64,000 bases of DNA, taken from assembly GCA_946554445.1 (NCBI GenBank), contig CAMNSD010000001.1, positions 180,411-244,410 of the forward strand, written 5' to 3'. Numbering within the stretch: position 1 is the first letter of the stretch; each line of letters opens with the position of its first letter. A model generated the notes under the pieces. It saw only the letters and a list, made by a program, of their open reading frames with translations. It made no database searches and was not told the origin of the DNA. This DNA comes from an uncultured Lachnospiraceae bacterium. Its GTDB lineage: Bacteria > Bacillota > Clostridia > Lachnospirales > Lachnospiraceae. Positions 8,152 through 16,922 of the stretch are shown here, piece by piece. Made by a program: the position numbers and the translations under genes.

Positions 8152-10536
8152 CTATTTATCTTCCTCAGACGTCCTGTCCGGCGCCTGGGAAAACAATCCC
8201 CGGTTTCCAGACGGAATTTGCTGCTGTGACGCCGTCTGGCTGTTCCCATTATATTCGTTCGACGCCTGCTCTCCATACGGCTGCTGGTTACCAGCCGCAT
8301 ACTGTGTTTGAGACGCCTCAGCCTGTGCCTGTTCTGCAGGCTTTACACTGCCCGTTGACTGTTCTCCAGACTGTAGACTTCCTGCCGGCTGACCGTTTGC
8401 GCTATATCCTGCCGATGGCACTCCGTTCGTTATTTGTTCTCCAGACTGTAAATTTCCTGCCGCAGAATCGCCTGCCGGCTGATTTGCCGTTGTCTGGCCA
8501 GATGCATCCCCGGATTGTCCCGTCGTTGTTTTTTCTTCCTTCTTATCCTTAAACCTCTCGGTCTCTTCCTCCGCAGGTTCCGGCAGGCCCTTTTCCTTCC
8601 GGAAAATCTTCATAAATTCCTTGCCTGTAATGGTCTCTTTCTCTATCAGATACGCCGCCAGTTTATCCATGATCTCACGGTTTTCCTTCAGAAGCTTTTT
8701 GGCCTTCTTATAACTGTCATGCAGCAGCTTCATGACTTCCGTATCAATATCCGCCGCCGTCACATCCGAACAGGTCAAAGACGCCCTGCCGTCCAGATAT
8801 TGGCTCTCCACCGTTGCCAGTCCCATCAGCCCAAATTTCTTGCTCATACCGAACCGGGTTATCATGTTACGTGCAATGCTGGTCGCCTGTTCGATGTCAT
8901 TAGCCGCGCCGGTGGTCACCGTATCAAACACAATCTCTTCCGCAGCTCGTCCGCCTAAGAGGCCCACCAGTCTGTCTCGCAGCTCCGCCTCGGTATCCAG
9001 ATATTTCTCTTCCTCCGGCACATGCATGACATAGCCAAGAGCGCCCATCGTTCTGGGAACAATCGTAATCTTCTGTACCGGCTCTGCATTCTTTTGCAAA
9101 GCGCTCACCAGGGCATGGCCTACTTCATGATAGGAGACAATCTTACGCTCCTCCTTACTCATGATGCGATCTTTCTTCTCTTTGCCCACCAGCACCTGCT
9201 CTACCGCGTCAAACAAATCCTTCTGGCTCACATACTCCCTGCCCATCTTCACGGCATTAATAGCCGCTTCATTGATCATATTGGCCAGGTCGGAACCCAC
9301 GGCGCCGGAAGTAGCCAGCGCAATCTCATTTAAATCCACCGAATCATCCATCAACACATCCTTGGAGTGCACTTTAAGGATTTCCACACGTCCCTTTAAA
9401 TCCGGCTTATCCACGATAATCCGTCTGTCAAAACGTCCCGGACGCAGAAGCGCCTTATCCAAAATCTCCGGCCTGTTGGTGGCCGCCAGAATAATGATAC
9501 CCTTCTTACCGTCAAAGCCGTCCATTTCGGAGAGAAGCTGGTTTAAAGTCTGCTCCCGCTCCTCATTGCCGCCGCCATACTTGGTGTCACGACTTCTGCC
9601 GATGGCGTCAATCTCATCAATAAACACAATACAGGGGGCATTTTTCTCCGCCTCCTTGAACAGATCACGGACACGGGATGCACCCACACCTACATATAAC
9701 TCAATAAAATCCGAACCCGACAGGGAAAAGAACGGCACGTGCGCCTCGCCCGCCACCGCTTTGGCGAGCAGTGTCTTACCGGTACCGGGAGGGCCTACCA
9801 AAAGCGCTCCCTTGGGCAGTCTCGCGCCAATCTTGGAATATTTGCCCGGATTATGCAGAAAATCTACCACTTCCACCAGAGATTCCTTGGCCTCGTCCTC
9901 ACCTGCCACATCTTTAAAGGTAATGCCTGTCTCTTTCTGTACATAAGCCTTTGCCGTGCTCTTGCCCACACCCATGGGACCGCCTTTGCCGCCCATGCGC
10001 CGAAACAGCAGACTCAAAAGCCCCCACATCAAAAGGACAGGTAAAATATAATAAAGCAGTACCGTCATGATCACGCTGGAACTGTCCGAAACCTCTTTAT
10101 GCATCTCCACATCATGTTCTAACAGACGCTTGGCCAACGTGGCATCATCTTCCATCTTACCGGTATAATAGGTGATGCTGCTCATACCGTATCCGTAAGA
10201 AAATGGAGATTTCGTCTGTGCTGATTTCGGATAAATCTCAATCCGGTCAGAGCCAACCGAAACCTTCTCCACTTTACCTTCTTCCACCATCTTTACAAAC
10301 TCATTGTAAGTAATCTCCTGATTGGTCGCACCCGTCAGCATTTTCATAAACAGACTGATACATAACAGGGTAACTAATGCCGCCACCACCAGCATGATCA
10401 GACTCTGTTTGCGGGGATCACCGCCATTTCCATTGCGGTTTCCATTCCCGTTCGGGCCTCCCGGACCGCCATTATTACCGGGGCCACCCGGACCAGGGCC
10501 GCCGCCGTTATCATATTGGTTCATATTATCTTCCAT
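8152..10536 (-). CDS. ftsH: ATP-dependent zinc metalloprotease FtsH
   Basis: A 794-residue membrane AAA protease that degrades unassembled membrane proteins and regulators. In order: a Gly/Asn/Pro-rich cytosolic N-terminus of about 40 residues, two membrane segments around an extracytoplasmic loop, an AAA domain with GPPGTGKTLLAKAVAGEA and IVFIDEIDAIG, SRH (TNRPEILDKALLRPGRFDR), and the zinc site HEVGHAL. After the core, about 130 residues are low-complexity Gln/Ser/Asn/Gly with repeated QSGEQ-like units, far longer than in most relatives. GTGAGGA precedes the start. No ftsH-neighbour genes (tilS, hpt) occur here. Confidence 0.96.
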   Translation of the reverse strand: MEDNMNQYDNGGGPGPGGPGNNGGPGGPNGNGNRNGNGGDPRKQSLIMLVVAALVTLLCISLFMKMLTGATNQEITYNEFVKMVEEGKVEKVSVGSDRIEIYPKSAQTKSPFSYGYGMSSITYYTGKMEDDATLAKRLLEHDVEMHKEVSDSSSVIMTVLLYYILPVLLMWGLLSLLFRRMGGKGGPMGVGKSTAKAYVQKETGITFKDVAGEDEAKESLVEVVDFLHNPGKYSKIGARLPKGALLVGPPGTGKTLLAKAVAGEAHVPFFSLSGSDFIELYVGVGASRVRDLFKEAEKNAPCIVFIDEIDAIGRSRDTKYGGGNEEREQTLNQLLSEMDGFDGKKGIIILAATNRPEILDKALLRPGRFDRRIIVDKPDLKGRVEILKVHSKDVLMDDSVDLNEIALATSGAVGSDLANMINEAAINAVKMGREYVSQKDLFDAVEQVLVGKEKKDRIMSKEERKIVSYHEVGHALVSALQKNAEPVQKITIVPRTMGALGYVMHVPEEEKYLDTEAELRDRLVGLLGGRAAEEIVFDTVTTGAANDIEQATSIARNMITRFGMSKKFGLMGLATVESQYLDGRASLTCSDVTAADIDTEVMKLLHDSYKKAKKLLKENREIMDKLAAYLIEKETITGKEFMKIFRKEKGLPEPAEEETERFKDKKEEKTTTGQSGDASGQTTANQPAGDSAAGNLQSGEQITNGVPSAGYSANGQPAGSLQSGEQSTGSVKPAEQAQAEASQTQYAAGNQQPYGEQASNEYNGNSQTASQQQIPSGNRGLFSQAPDRTSEEDK

Positions 10537-10643
10537 GAGGAATCCTCACTTTCTTATTTTCCTGGTATCTATATACTCTATATCTTCTGCTGTCACAGTT
10601 TTTTTCACAAACTTTCATATCTGTTCCAACTACACTATTTACT

Positions 10644-10672
10644 ATTATAGGGAAGGAAAAATCATAAATCAA
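10644..10672 (-). promoter_or_regulatory. ftsH promoter
   Basis: On the minus strand TTGATT and TATAAT are 17 bases apart, about 110 bases upstream of the ftsH start, leaving a modest leader. The match to the sigma-A consensus is strong. Confidence 0.75.
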
Positions 10673-10768
10673 TAAGAGAATTATGAATTTGTGAACACAA
10701 GTATTAAAGTATTATAAAGTTTTTTACAAAAATTATGTTTTAGTCTGGATTTTCCCCAAATTATTCTC

Positions 10769-10774
10769 TATAAT
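10769..10774 (+). promoter_or_regulatory. Probable -10 element of the pyrG promoter
   Basis: TATAAT lies about 30 bases ahead of the leader hairpin. The matching -35 region (TGGATT) is weak. An alternative pair, TTGTGA and TATAAA, lies some 55 bases further upstream. No GGGC-type run, the sign of CTP-sensitive reiterative start in Bacillus pyrG, is visible at the expected +1. Confidence 0.45.
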
Positions 10775-10803
10775 AATATGAGATATTGCTTTTTATTATA
10801 TAG

Positions 10804-10847
10804 AATTCCTCCGCTTATCCAAAGCTGCGAAGGAATTTACCTTTTTT
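10804..10847 (+). terminator. Attenuator-like hairpin in the pyrG leader
   Basis: AATTCCT pairs with AGGAATT and CGC with GCG inside one stem (one mismatch), and six T residues follow after four bases. It sits between the probable promoter and the pyrG start, the position of the attenuator that controls pyrG by CTP supply in Bacillus. The 5' arm carries CCTCCGC, which could pair with upstream G residues, but the anti-terminator is not evident. Confidence 0.65.
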
Positions 10848-10874
10848 ATTACACTAGGAAACTTCTCGAAAGGC

Positions 10875-12494
10875 ATGGACAAGCAGATGGCAGTAAAATA
10901 TGTATTTGTAACAGGCGGCGTTGTATCTGGTCTCGGCAAGGGGATCACAGCCGCATCACTGGGAAGATTATTAAAAGCACGTGGTTACAAGGTGACCATG
11001 CAGAAATTCGATCCCTATATCAATATTGATCCCGGCACTATGAACCCAATCCAGCACGGTGAAGTGTTCGTCACAGAGGACGGCACCGAAACAGATCTGG
11101 ATCTGGGACATTATGAGCGTTTTATTGATGAAAATCTGGATAAGAACTCCAATGTAACTACCGGCAAAGTTTACTGGTCAGTGTTACAAAAAGAACGCCG
11201 GGGCGATTATGGCGGCGGCACCGTACAGGTCATTCCCCATATCACCAATGAGATTAAGAGCCGGTTCTATCGTAACTTTACGGATCAGGACACCCGCATC
11301 GCCATCATCGAGGTGGGCGGCACAGTGGGCGATATCGAGAGCCAGCCCTTTTTAGAGTCCATCAGACAATTCCAGCACGAAGTTGGCCATGAAAATGCGA
11401 TTCTGATCCATGTGACGCTGATTCCCTATTTAAGTGCCTCCCAGGAACTTAAGACTAAGCCCACTCAGGCCAGCGTCAAAGACCTTCAAGGAATGGGTAT
11501 TCAGCCGGATATTATTGTATGCCGCAGCGAACACCCTCTGGATCAAGGTATTAAAGATAAAATTGCGCTGTTTTGTAATGTGCCGAATAACCGCGTCCTG
11601 CAGAATCTGGATGTGGAGCACCTCTACGAGGCGCCCTTGGCCATGGAAAAAGAACATCTGGCGCAGGTGGCTTGTGAGTGCTTGAATCTGGACTGCCCGG
11701 AACCCGATTTGGCAGACTGGAAGGCTATGGTGGAATCCCTGCGGACTCCCACCGGAGAGGTGACGGTTGCTTTAGTAGGTAAGTATACACAGCTTCATGA
11801 CGCTTATATCAGTGTGGTAGAAGCCTTAAAACATGGCGGCATTTCTAACCGCTGTGTGGTGGATATTCGATGGGTAGATTCCGAAACTGTCACTACGAAA
11901 AATGTAGCGCAGCTTTTGGATGGCGTAAACGGTATTTTAGTACCCGGTGGTTTTGGCGACAGAGGCATCGAGGGCAAGATCAACGCTATCACCTATGCAA
12001 GAGAACACCGGATTCCTTTCTTGGGTCTCTGTCTCGGTATGCAGCTTGCCATTGTGGAATTTGCCAGAAATGTGATCGGTTACAACGATGCCCACAGTAT
12101 TGAACTGGATCCTTCCACCACCCATCCTGTGATTGCACTGATGCCCGACCAGAACGGTGTAGAGGATATCGGCGGCACCCTGCGTCTGGGTTCCTATCCT
12201 TGTGTGCTGGACAAGGCTTCCAAAGCATACGCCCTTTACGGAGAAGAGACTATTCATGAGAGACACAGACACCGTTATGAAGTCAACAACGATTATCGAG
12301 CTGTCCTCACAGAGAAAGGTATGCGTCTTGTAGGTTTATCCCCAGATGGACGCATTGTTGAAATGTGCGAATTGCCAGATCACCCGTTCTTTGTTGCCAC
12401 ACAAGCACATCCGGAATTAAAATCCCGGCCCAATAGACCACATCCGCTGTTCAAGGGATTTGTAGAAGCGGCGCTGGCACAAAAGAAGCTGTAA
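10875..12494 (+). CDS. pyrG: CTP synthase
   Basis: A 539-residue enzyme that aminates UTP to CTP using glutamine. The synthetase domain begins [24 protein letters not shown]; the C-terminal glutamine amidotransferase domain has the nucleophile elbow [11 protein letters not shown] and the later His-Pro-Glu ([10 protein letters not shown]). Two starts are possible: MDKQMAVKY at the listed position, just after AAAGG, or MAVKY four codons later, which fits the family better but is far from any ribosome site. It stands alone between ftsH and a terminator. Confidence 0.96.
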   Translation: MDKQMAVKYVFVTGGVVSGLGKGITAASLGRLLKARGYKVTMQKFDPYINIDPGTMNPIQHGEVFVTEDGTETDLDLGHYERFIDENLDKNSNVTTGKVYWSVLQKERRGDYGGGTVQVIPHITNEIKSRFYRNFTDQDTRIAIIEVGGTVGDIESQPFLESIRQFQHEVGHENAILIHVTLIPYLSASQELKTKPTQASVKDLQGMGIQPDIIVCRSEHPLDQGIKDKIALFCNVPNNRVLQNLDVEHLYEAPLAMEKEHLAQVACECLNLDCPEPDLADWKAMVESLRTPTGEVTVALVGKYTQLHDAYISVVEALKHGGISNRCVVDIRWVDSETVTTKNVAQLLDGVNGILVPGGFGDRGIEGKINAITYAREHRIPFLGLCLGMQLAIVEFARNVIGYNDAHSIELDPSTTHPVIALMPDQNGVEDIGGTLRLGSYPCVLDKASKAYALYGEETIHERHRHRYEVNNDYRAVLTEKGMRLVGLSPDGRIVEMCELPDHPFFVATQAHPELKSRPNRPHPLFKGFVEAALAQKKL

Positions 12495-12516
12495 AATCGT
12501 TTTAAACTTGGAATAA

Positions 12517-12557
12517 ACAAGGCGGAACTTCTTTGATCAGTGTTCCGCCTTGTTTTT
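12517..12557. terminator. Bidirectional terminator between pyrG and the histidine kinase
   Basis: ACAAGGCGGAAC and GTTCCGCCTTGT form a perfect 12-bp stem, followed on the plus strand by TTTTT. On the minus strand the stem is followed by TTATTCC, so it could also end the convergent two-component transcript. Confidence 0.88.
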
Positions 12558-12576
12558 AATATTATCTTATTTTTCC

Positions 12577-13827
12577 TCAAAAGCCCTTTTTTGTCACCCT
12601 AAACTCCGTCAGACAATAACTCCCGCCCTCCTCACAATTTCCAAACCAAATCTTTCCGCCATGGGCCAAAACAATTTTCTTTACGATCTGCAATCCATGA
12701 ATATCATGTCCCGATGCACCCCTTTTCCTGTTACGCAGTCCATGCAGAATTTCTTCGGAATAACCCATACCGTTATCTGCATAACGGATACGACATTTCC
12801 CCTTCTCTTTCCACATGGATATCTGGATTCTCACTGTATCATTCTGTCCGCCGTGTTTGAGACTGTTGTTGATCAGATTGCGAAACATTCGCATAAAAAG
12901 CTGTCTGTCTGCCTTCACGCACACACTCTCTGCGTCTGATGCAATCTGCACATCTAGCTCTAATTGTTTTTGCCGGGAATCATTTAAAAACTCTACAACT
13001 ATATTTCTGATGATTTCCGCCGGACGGACCTTTTCCCTTCTAAGCGCCTGCATAGAATATTCCAGCTGGGACGTTAGATTCAAATCTGCAATCAGTTCCT
13101 TCATCACCATACTCTGATGCCGAATCATGTCCGCCTGCTGTCTTGTCTCTTCTGGCAGACCTTCCTCATGTTCCAATGTATCCGCATAACCCATCACCAC
13201 GGATAAAGGCGTGCGGATATCATGGGAAACACCCGCAATCCATTCAATCCTAGCCTGTTCTTTTTTTCTGGTGTAGCGCCTAGTAAAAAAGAAAGCTAAC
13301 ACCGTGATCCAAGCAATGTTGATTAAAAAGTAATACCACCAGATTCTCTTGACAAAATCCATCCAGGAAATAGAAAATTCCAAATTATACTTCCAGACAG
13401 TATCCTTTTGCAGACCTACTACCATAATCTGATCTTCCCATACTCGAAGCTGCACAGGATATCCTTTCAAATAATAACGTGTCATACGGGCAATATCCGT
13501 CCGTGTATAAAACTCCTGCACTTCCTCCGGTTTTCGTATGCTCCATATCACCTGCCCGCTTGCATCCAAAAGCATCGCCCATTGATCCTGCTCAACAAAC
13601 TCCTGCTCCATTTCTTCTGCAAGCACATAACCATTTTCGGTAAGCGTAAGGGCTTCTATGACATCTCCCCCATGAATATAATCTATATCCATATTTTTTA
13701 AAGCCAAAATCCCCACTATAAAAAATACAATATTCAATATCCCCACCAGCAAAATAATCATGGTCAGCATAGCGACTCCATATAAAAATAATCTGATTGC
13801 TTTTTTATAATTATATTTTTGGCCCAT
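12577..13827 (-). CDS. Sensor histidine kinase
   Basis: About 416 residues. Two membrane segments (roughly residues 15-40 and 150-172) bracket an extracytoplasmic loop of about 110 residues; the HisKA box GVSHDIRTPLSVVMGYADTL and the HATPase box NLINNSLKHGG, ADNGMGYSEE and GLQIVKKIVLAHGG follow. The ATG ten codons inside the ORF is preferred because GAGGAAAGAG lies before it. It follows its response regulator by about 70 bases. The layout, and the immunity-type ABC transporter beyond the inserted cassette, suggest it senses a peptide antibiotic or cell-envelope damage; the ligand is unknown. Confidence 0.85.
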   Translation of the reverse strand: MGQKYNYKKAIRLFLYGVAMLTMIILLVGILNIVFFIVGILALKNMDIDYIHGGDVIEALTLTENGYVLAEEMEQEFVEQDQWAMLLDASGQVIWSIRKPEEVQEFYTRTDIARMTRYYLKGYPVQLRVWEDQIMVVGLQKDTVWKYNLEFSISWMDFVKRIWWYYFLINIAWITVLAFFFTRRYTRKKEQARIEWIAGVSHDIRTPLSVVMGYADTLEHEEGLPEETRQQADMIRHQSMVMKELIADLNLTSQLEYSMQALRREKVRPAEIIRNIVVEFLNDSRQKQLELDVQIASDAESVCVKADRQLFMRMFRNLINNSLKHGGQNDTVRIQISMWKEKGKCRIRYADNGMGYSEEILHGLRNRKRGASGHDIHGLQIVKKIVLAHGGKIWFGNCEEGGSYCLTEFRVTKKGF

Positions 13828-13895
13828 TTTCTCTTTCCTCGCGCTGCGTTCCATAACAAGACCACAAATTTTCCATTGGAAATTAAGTATTCAAT

Positions 13896-14621
13896 TTATA
13901 TCAGCCGATACCCCAATCCTCTCACCGTCAAAAGGTATTTCGGATGAGAAGGATCCTCCTCGATCTTTTCCCGCAGCCTGCGGATATGGACAATCAGCGT
14001 ATTTTCATAACCATAATTTTCTTCTTGCCAGACCGCCTCACACAAAGCATCAATCGTCACGATTCTTCCCCTTTCCTGCGCCAGCTTCTGTAAAACAGCA
14101 TATTCTTTTGCTGTAAGGGTAATTTCGGTATCTGTTTCTTTGGTATCAGAGTTCTCTTCCCTATGCCAATACACTACCCCGCTTCCCATATCCACACGAC
14201 ACGCACCCAGTACAACCACATCTTCCTCCCGCACATCCTTGGCCCGATACACACGCTTCAACACCGCCTTTACCCGCAAGATCAATTCCTCCGGTAGAAA
14301 AGGCTTTGTGATATAGTCGTCCGCGCCAAGGCCTAAGCCCCGCAGTCTATCCTCATCTTCATCCCGCGCGGAGAGAAAAATAACCGGCACCTGCGAATCC
14401 TTTTGCAAATCTTCAAAAAGAGAAAATCCATCCCCATCCGGCAGCATCACATCCAGAAGGACCAAATGTGGTGTCTCTTTACGAAATAATTCTCTGGCCT
14501 GCCTGCAGTCCGCCGCCGTGATCACATTATGAAAGTTTGCCCGGTGTAAAAAGCCACACACCATTTCCCGCAATGTTTTCTCATCATCCACCAATAAAAT
14601 TTTATATTCATTTATATACAT
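13896..14621 (-). CDS. OmpR-family response regulator
   Basis: A 241-residue regulator. The receiver domain has the acidic pocket (ILLVDDEK), the phospho-acceptor in LVLLDVMLPDGDGF and the conserved lysine in DDYITKPFLPEEL. The C-terminal winged helix carries LTAKEYAVLQKLAQ and ENTLIVHIRRLREKIEEDP. It is the first gene of the two-component transcript and probably controls the immunity-type ABC operon at 16.9-19.4 kb. Its upstream region contains one copy of the 24-bp repeat that also precedes that operon. Confidence 0.9.
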   Translation of the reverse strand: MYINEYKILLVDDEKTLREMVCGFLHRANFHNVITAADCRQARELFRKETPHLVLLDVMLPDGDGFSLFEDLQKDSQVPVIFLSARDEDEDRLRGLGLGADDYITKPFLPEELILRVKAVLKRVYRAKDVREEDVVVLGACRVDMGSGVVYWHREENSDTKETDTEITLTAKEYAVLQKLAQERGRIVTIDALCEAVWQEENYGYENTLIVHIRRLREKIEEDPSHPKYLLTVRGLGYRLI

Positions 14622-14742
14622 CTAAAATGTTCCCGCCTCTCCGTCTCAAAAAATATAACGATGCTCTCTGCCTCCAATTTGTCCAGTGTGCTTTTATTTA
14701 TCATTATATTACTTACCATATTTCCAGAAAAGATATACTCCC

Positions 14743-14766
14743 GTTTCTTAAGGTAAATGTAATCTC
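14743..14766. repeat. 24-bp exact direct repeat, left copy (boundary of the defence cassette)
   Basis: The repeat contains TTCTTAAGGTAAATGTAATC. It is identical over 24 bases to 16765-16788, and the match stops abruptly on both sides. This copy lies in the upstream region of the response regulator; everything between the two copies is the ATPase/TOPRIM-like pair with its own terminator. Confidence 0.9.
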
Positions 14767-14792
14767 AAAAAAACAGCACCTGCAACGGTGCT
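14767..14792 (-). terminator. Terminator of the defence cassette
   Basis: On the minus strand AGCACC, a six-base loop and GGTGCT are followed by GTTTTTTT. The 5' arm overlaps the stop codon of the TOPRIM-like gene and the T run abuts the left 24-bp repeat, so the cassette carries its own transcription end. Confidence 0.8.
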
Positions 14793-15303
14793 ATTTTCTT
14801 ATCAGGTATTTATCTAATACATTCAAAATATTACTTCGACATGCCTTGATTGTGTCATCTGATAATTCTTTCACAGACATTTCCTCAATCTTCCTTTTTC
14901 TTCTAAATGCTTCTGCCTTCTGCACTTTAGCAGAATCCGGAATTTTCTTACCCCAGAATACTTCTTCCACATCATGGCAAAACCATATCAGATCATAGTC
15001 ATTTCTTTTACAAAATTGTTGAATATCATTAAGTTCTTTGGCATGTTTTGTGTCCTTCTCATACTCGTCTGTATCAATACAATAAATAACCTTGGTCTCG
15101 CCTTGTACATAGTCCTTAGTCTTCCGGCTGATTTCTTTCAAAACACTACTGGCACAATATTTCGATTTAGTCTTCATATACACAATGCTGATTTTAACCT
15201 GATTACTTTTCTGATACAGATAATCAATCGTCTCTTTCATATAAATGTAGTCAGTATTTGCTCTTTTATTTGTCTCCAAACACAATATCATTTGTATCGC
15301 CAT
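14791..15303 (-). CDS. RloB-like TOPRIM-fold protein of a two-gene defence cassette
   Basis: A 170-residue cytosolic protein. Three blocks match the RloB pattern: an N-terminal strand with acidic residue (ILCLETNKRANTDYIY, compare ILIVCEGEKTEPNYF), a central DxD (IYCIDTDEYEKD), and the later DYDLIWFCHDVEEVFW (compare the RloB NPCFEIWLL block). These are the acidic positions expected of a TOPRIM-type nuclease. It starts six bases after the ATPase stop with GGGGAG ahead of it, so the two form a pair like RloA-RloB or the PARIS proteins AriA-AriB. A role as the toxic effector in phage defence is inference; substrate and trigger are unknown. Confidence 0.65.
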   Translation of the reverse strand: MAIQMILCLETNKRANTDYIYMKETIDYLYQKSNQVKISIVYMKTKSKYCASSVLKEISRKTKDYVQGETKVIYCIDTDEYEKDTKHAKELNDIQQFCKRNDYDLIWFCHDVEEVFWGKKIPDSAKVQKAEAFRRKRKIEEMSVKELSDDTIKACRSNILNVLDKYLIRK

Positions 15304-15309
15304 ACTCTG

Positions 15310-16647
15310 CTACTCCCCAAAAATCCCTACAAAGTCTGTTGCATCTATATTGAATGGTGAATCTTCAATCATGCCATTCTTATAACAGTTTTCTGGCGAC
15401 GCGTTGCCTCTGGACGTCCATGGAACCAAATGGTTATCACTAGATAAGAAATCTATGGAATTTCTGTTCTCTTTTAGTACGTTCATGGGATCTAAATTAT
15501 GTGTGGTGAAGCATAACTGCCCTTTGCCATAATACATAAAATATTCAATCAACTTGCACAGATACACATCATTTAAATTAGCATCCATCTCATCGACAAA
15601 CACAATTCCACCCGTACTGGCAGATTCAAAACAATCAAAAAGTCTAATCAGTTTTTTAATACCCGTACTCTCAAATTCTTTATTAATTATATAGTCACCG
15701 TAATTGAGATTTAGGTCACATACATATACTTCGCCATTTTCCTTAGCATCAATATCTATGGATACTAGATCCGGTTTAAAGATCTTGATAAACTGTGCCA
15801 ACCGATTTACTTTTTTCTTATATCTCTTAAAATACGTTTTTACTACATACTTTTCACTAACACTGGCATATATATTCCATCTGTCTTCAATTGCAAAAAG
15901 ATTATCCATAAGTTCTTTCTGCTCTACTCCTTCTTCCTTTAAGCGCCTTTGTAAAAAATATAATTCATGTTGGTCTTCTGCTGGAATATATATATTCATA
16001 AACAAAGGTGCAAAAGAAATCAGCATCATATAAGCAAAAAAATCTTCATCAAAAAAATCTTTTTGGGGCACCGCAATTTTTTTTGTATTTGTAATATATA
16101 GATAGATAAATGACTGCATAGACAATAAATTTGTGGTCACCTTTTCTATGACTTCCTTGGCTTTCTCAATACAAGAAATATAAATCAGTTCTCCCTCTTT
16201 GCATTCAAAAAGCGTCTGGTATTTATCGTTGGGATAGTTTCCATTTTTCACCTTTAATACTTCAGATTTAATTTCATATAGTCCATTATTATTTTTTCCT
16301 AAACAGAATGAATACTTAAAGATAACCAGTCTTTTATCTGTCCCAATAAGAAACTCACATGCAAATCGAAACCTATGTGTTGTTTTATTGATAATTTCAT
16401 CCAAAAATTTCTGTGTCTGCGACTCCATCAGATAATTGGTCTCTATGACTAAATCTTGAAAAATCTTGACGGCCGTCATAAGCGCGGATTTCCCGGAACC
16501 ATTTTCACCATAAATGGCTTTTACCCTATATTTGTCGGGATTAAAATTTTTATCAATTGTTTTTTTATAAAAATCCAGACGCACATCCTCTTTGATACAT
16601 TTCACACCGGAAACCGTAAGATTTAACAAATAAAGTTGATTTGCCAT
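15310..16647 (-). CDS. RloA-like ABC/AAA15-family ATPase of the defence cassette
   Basis: A 445-residue soluble ATPase. The Walker A motif is IYGENGSGKSALMTAV (about residues 44-59), a signature-like FESTGIKKLIRLF follows near 330, Walker B is IVFVDEMDANLN, and the switch histidine is in LCFTTHNLDP, an arrangement typical of SMC/OLD-like AAA15 ATPases. Such proteins sense phage components and hold a nuclease partner in check in PARIS, Gabija-like and RloA systems. AGAGG lies ahead of the ATG. Low-GC composition and AT-rich codons contrast with the adjacent ABC genes and fit recent transfer. Confidence 0.8.
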   Translation of the reverse strand: MANQLYLLNLTVSGVKCIKEDVRLDFYKKTIDKNFNPDKYRVKAIYGENGSGKSALMTAVKIFQDLVIETNYLMESQTQKFLDEIINKTTHRFRFACEFLIGTDKRLVIFKYSFCLGKNNNGLYEIKSEVLKVKNGNYPNDKYQTLFECKEGELIYISCIEKAKEVIEKVTTNLLSMQSFIYLYITNTKKIAVPQKDFFDEDFFAYMMLISFAPLFMNIYIPAEDQHELYFLQRRLKEEGVEQKELMDNLFAIEDRWNIYASVSEKYVVKTYFKRYKKKVNRLAQFIKIFKPDLVSIDIDAKENGEVYVCDLNLNYGDYIINKEFESTGIKKLIRLFDCFESASTGGIVFVDEMDANLNDVYLCKLIEYFMYYGKGQLCFTTHNLDPMNVLKENRNSIDFLSSDNHLVPWTSRGNASPENCYKNGMIEDSPFNIDATDFVGIFGE

Positions 16648-16764
16648 TTTTTATACCTCTTTTTATAATATTATTTCCATATACTATAAAAATATTACAA
16701 AATGTATTTTTTTCTATCTGTATTATATAGGCTTTTGAATCAAAAAGCAACGAAAATAAAAAAT

Positions 16765-16788
16765 GTTTCTTAAGGTAAATGTAATCTC
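16765..16788. repeat. 24-bp exact direct repeat, right copy (boundary of the defence cassette)
   Basis: Identical to 14743-14766. This copy lies about 135 bases ahead of the immunity-type ABC operon, in the position of a regulator-binding or promoter segment. Joining the outer flanks of the two copies would restore a single intergenic region between the divergent two-component and ABC operons. Confidence 0.9.
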
Positions 16789-16922
16789 TCCTTCATCATC
16801 ACGTAAGCCAGCCATTGTATCCTAAATCTAACAGAGGTCGCAAGCTTCAACAATACCCAATGGCAAACATAAGGTTTACCGCAAAAAGGCAGAAAATTCA
16901 ACACAGGAAAGGACGATACACT

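Noticed and set aside
9161-9946. 261-residue plus-strand ORF opposite ftsH
   Set aside because: It lies wholly inside the ftsH gene in antisense, has Ser/Pro-rich shadow composition and no ribosome site.
16815-16922. Extended N-terminus of the ABC ATPase
   Set aside because: The 36 extra codons lack a ribosome site and similarity to the family; the ATG at 16923 has AGGAAAGGA.
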